A stretch of 13,256 nt of DNA. It comes from Patescibacteria group bacterium. Its GTDB lineage: Bacteria; Patescibacteriota; Patescibacteriia; UBA9934. The notes under the pieces were generated by a model that saw only the letters and a program-made list of their open reading frames with translations, did not search any database and was not told where the DNA came from. Position numbers and translations under genes: made by a program. Of the stretch, positions 13,177 through 13,256 are shown piece by piece. Positions within the stretch are counted from its first letter, which is position 1, and the number at the start of each line of letters is the position of its first letter. The DNA lies in contig JAHILS010000055.1 in NCBI GenBank assembly GCA_018896835.1, positions 1 to 13,256 of the forward strand. Direction: 5' to 3'.

Positions 13177-13256
13177 TTAATCATTCTCCGGCTTGTCCTT
13201 TTGCACAGTTCCTTCTGGATGCTCTGGTGGTGCGTAAACAGTGTAAAGCTTCATCA
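13177..13256 (-). CDS. C-terminal end of a gene entering from the right edge (partial)
   Basis: A minus-strand frame is open from the edge to a TAA at 13177-13179. The visible residues end MKLYTVYAPPEHPEGTVQKD and then KPEND. The tail is Pro/Glu/Lys-rich and looks like a real C-terminus, but the internal Met cannot be told from a start with so little sequence. The position, facing the RRM terminator, fits a convergent gene. No family assignment is possible. Confidence 0.4.
   Translation of the reverse strand, partial: MKLYTVYAPPEHPEGTVQKDKPEND

Overview
The window looks like a chromosome segment of a Candidate Phyla Radiation (Patescibacteria) bacterium. The evidence is inferential. The left-edge secreted protein ends in a surface domain that I associate with this group (GDFIKSP...VYYV...RRPF...FFTYADSF). 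Most starts have no Shine-Dalgarno sequence. A small single-RRM RNA-binding protein is present. TGA is used as a stop (for example the stop at 11017-11019), so the Gracilibacteria/Absconditabacteria recoding is unlikely. I cannot assign a genus.

Left part (1-6697), all on the minus strand. A surface protein of Ig-like modules with an acidic Thr/Ser/Glu stalk is cut by the left edge. Next to it is UDP-glucose 6-dehydrogenase (ugd), whose reading frame carries two unrelated palindromic repeat elements as in-frame inserts. Upstream come a small membrane-anchored protein with an RskA-like (anti-sigma-K) C-terminal domain and a UvrD/PcrA helicase. The helicase stop and the RskA-like start are 1 nt apart.

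Middle (6801-8432). Two unrecognised genes are transcribed divergently from a 615-bp gap. The gap holds a perfect 46-bp palindrome, a 44-bp near-perfect palindrome, a third hairpin, GATC-centred repeats and DnaA-box-like sites. This is the least explained part of the window.

Right part (8433-13256). A MurG/MGDG-synthase-like GT-B glycosyltransferase has the only strong Shine-Dalgarno in the window and converges with rpmB (L28) on a shared terminator. A two-gene minus operon follows: a compact LytR-CpsA-Psr (LCP) protein, then an ATP-cone/Mrr-like nuclease/HhH protein. HU and an RRM protein are divergent, each with a good sigma70-type promoter. The end of another minus-strand gene enters at the right edge.

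Functional theme: much of the window concerns the cell envelope (surface protein, UDP-glucuronate supply, glycosyltransferase, LCP transferase), mixed with nucleic-acid housekeeping (UvrD, HU, L28, RRM, the nuclease fusion). A second theme is a family of intergenic repeats combining TTATCCACA, which matches the DnaA-box consensus, with GAGATC-N-GATCTC palindromes. No tRNA, rRNA, CRISPR array or transposase gene was seen.
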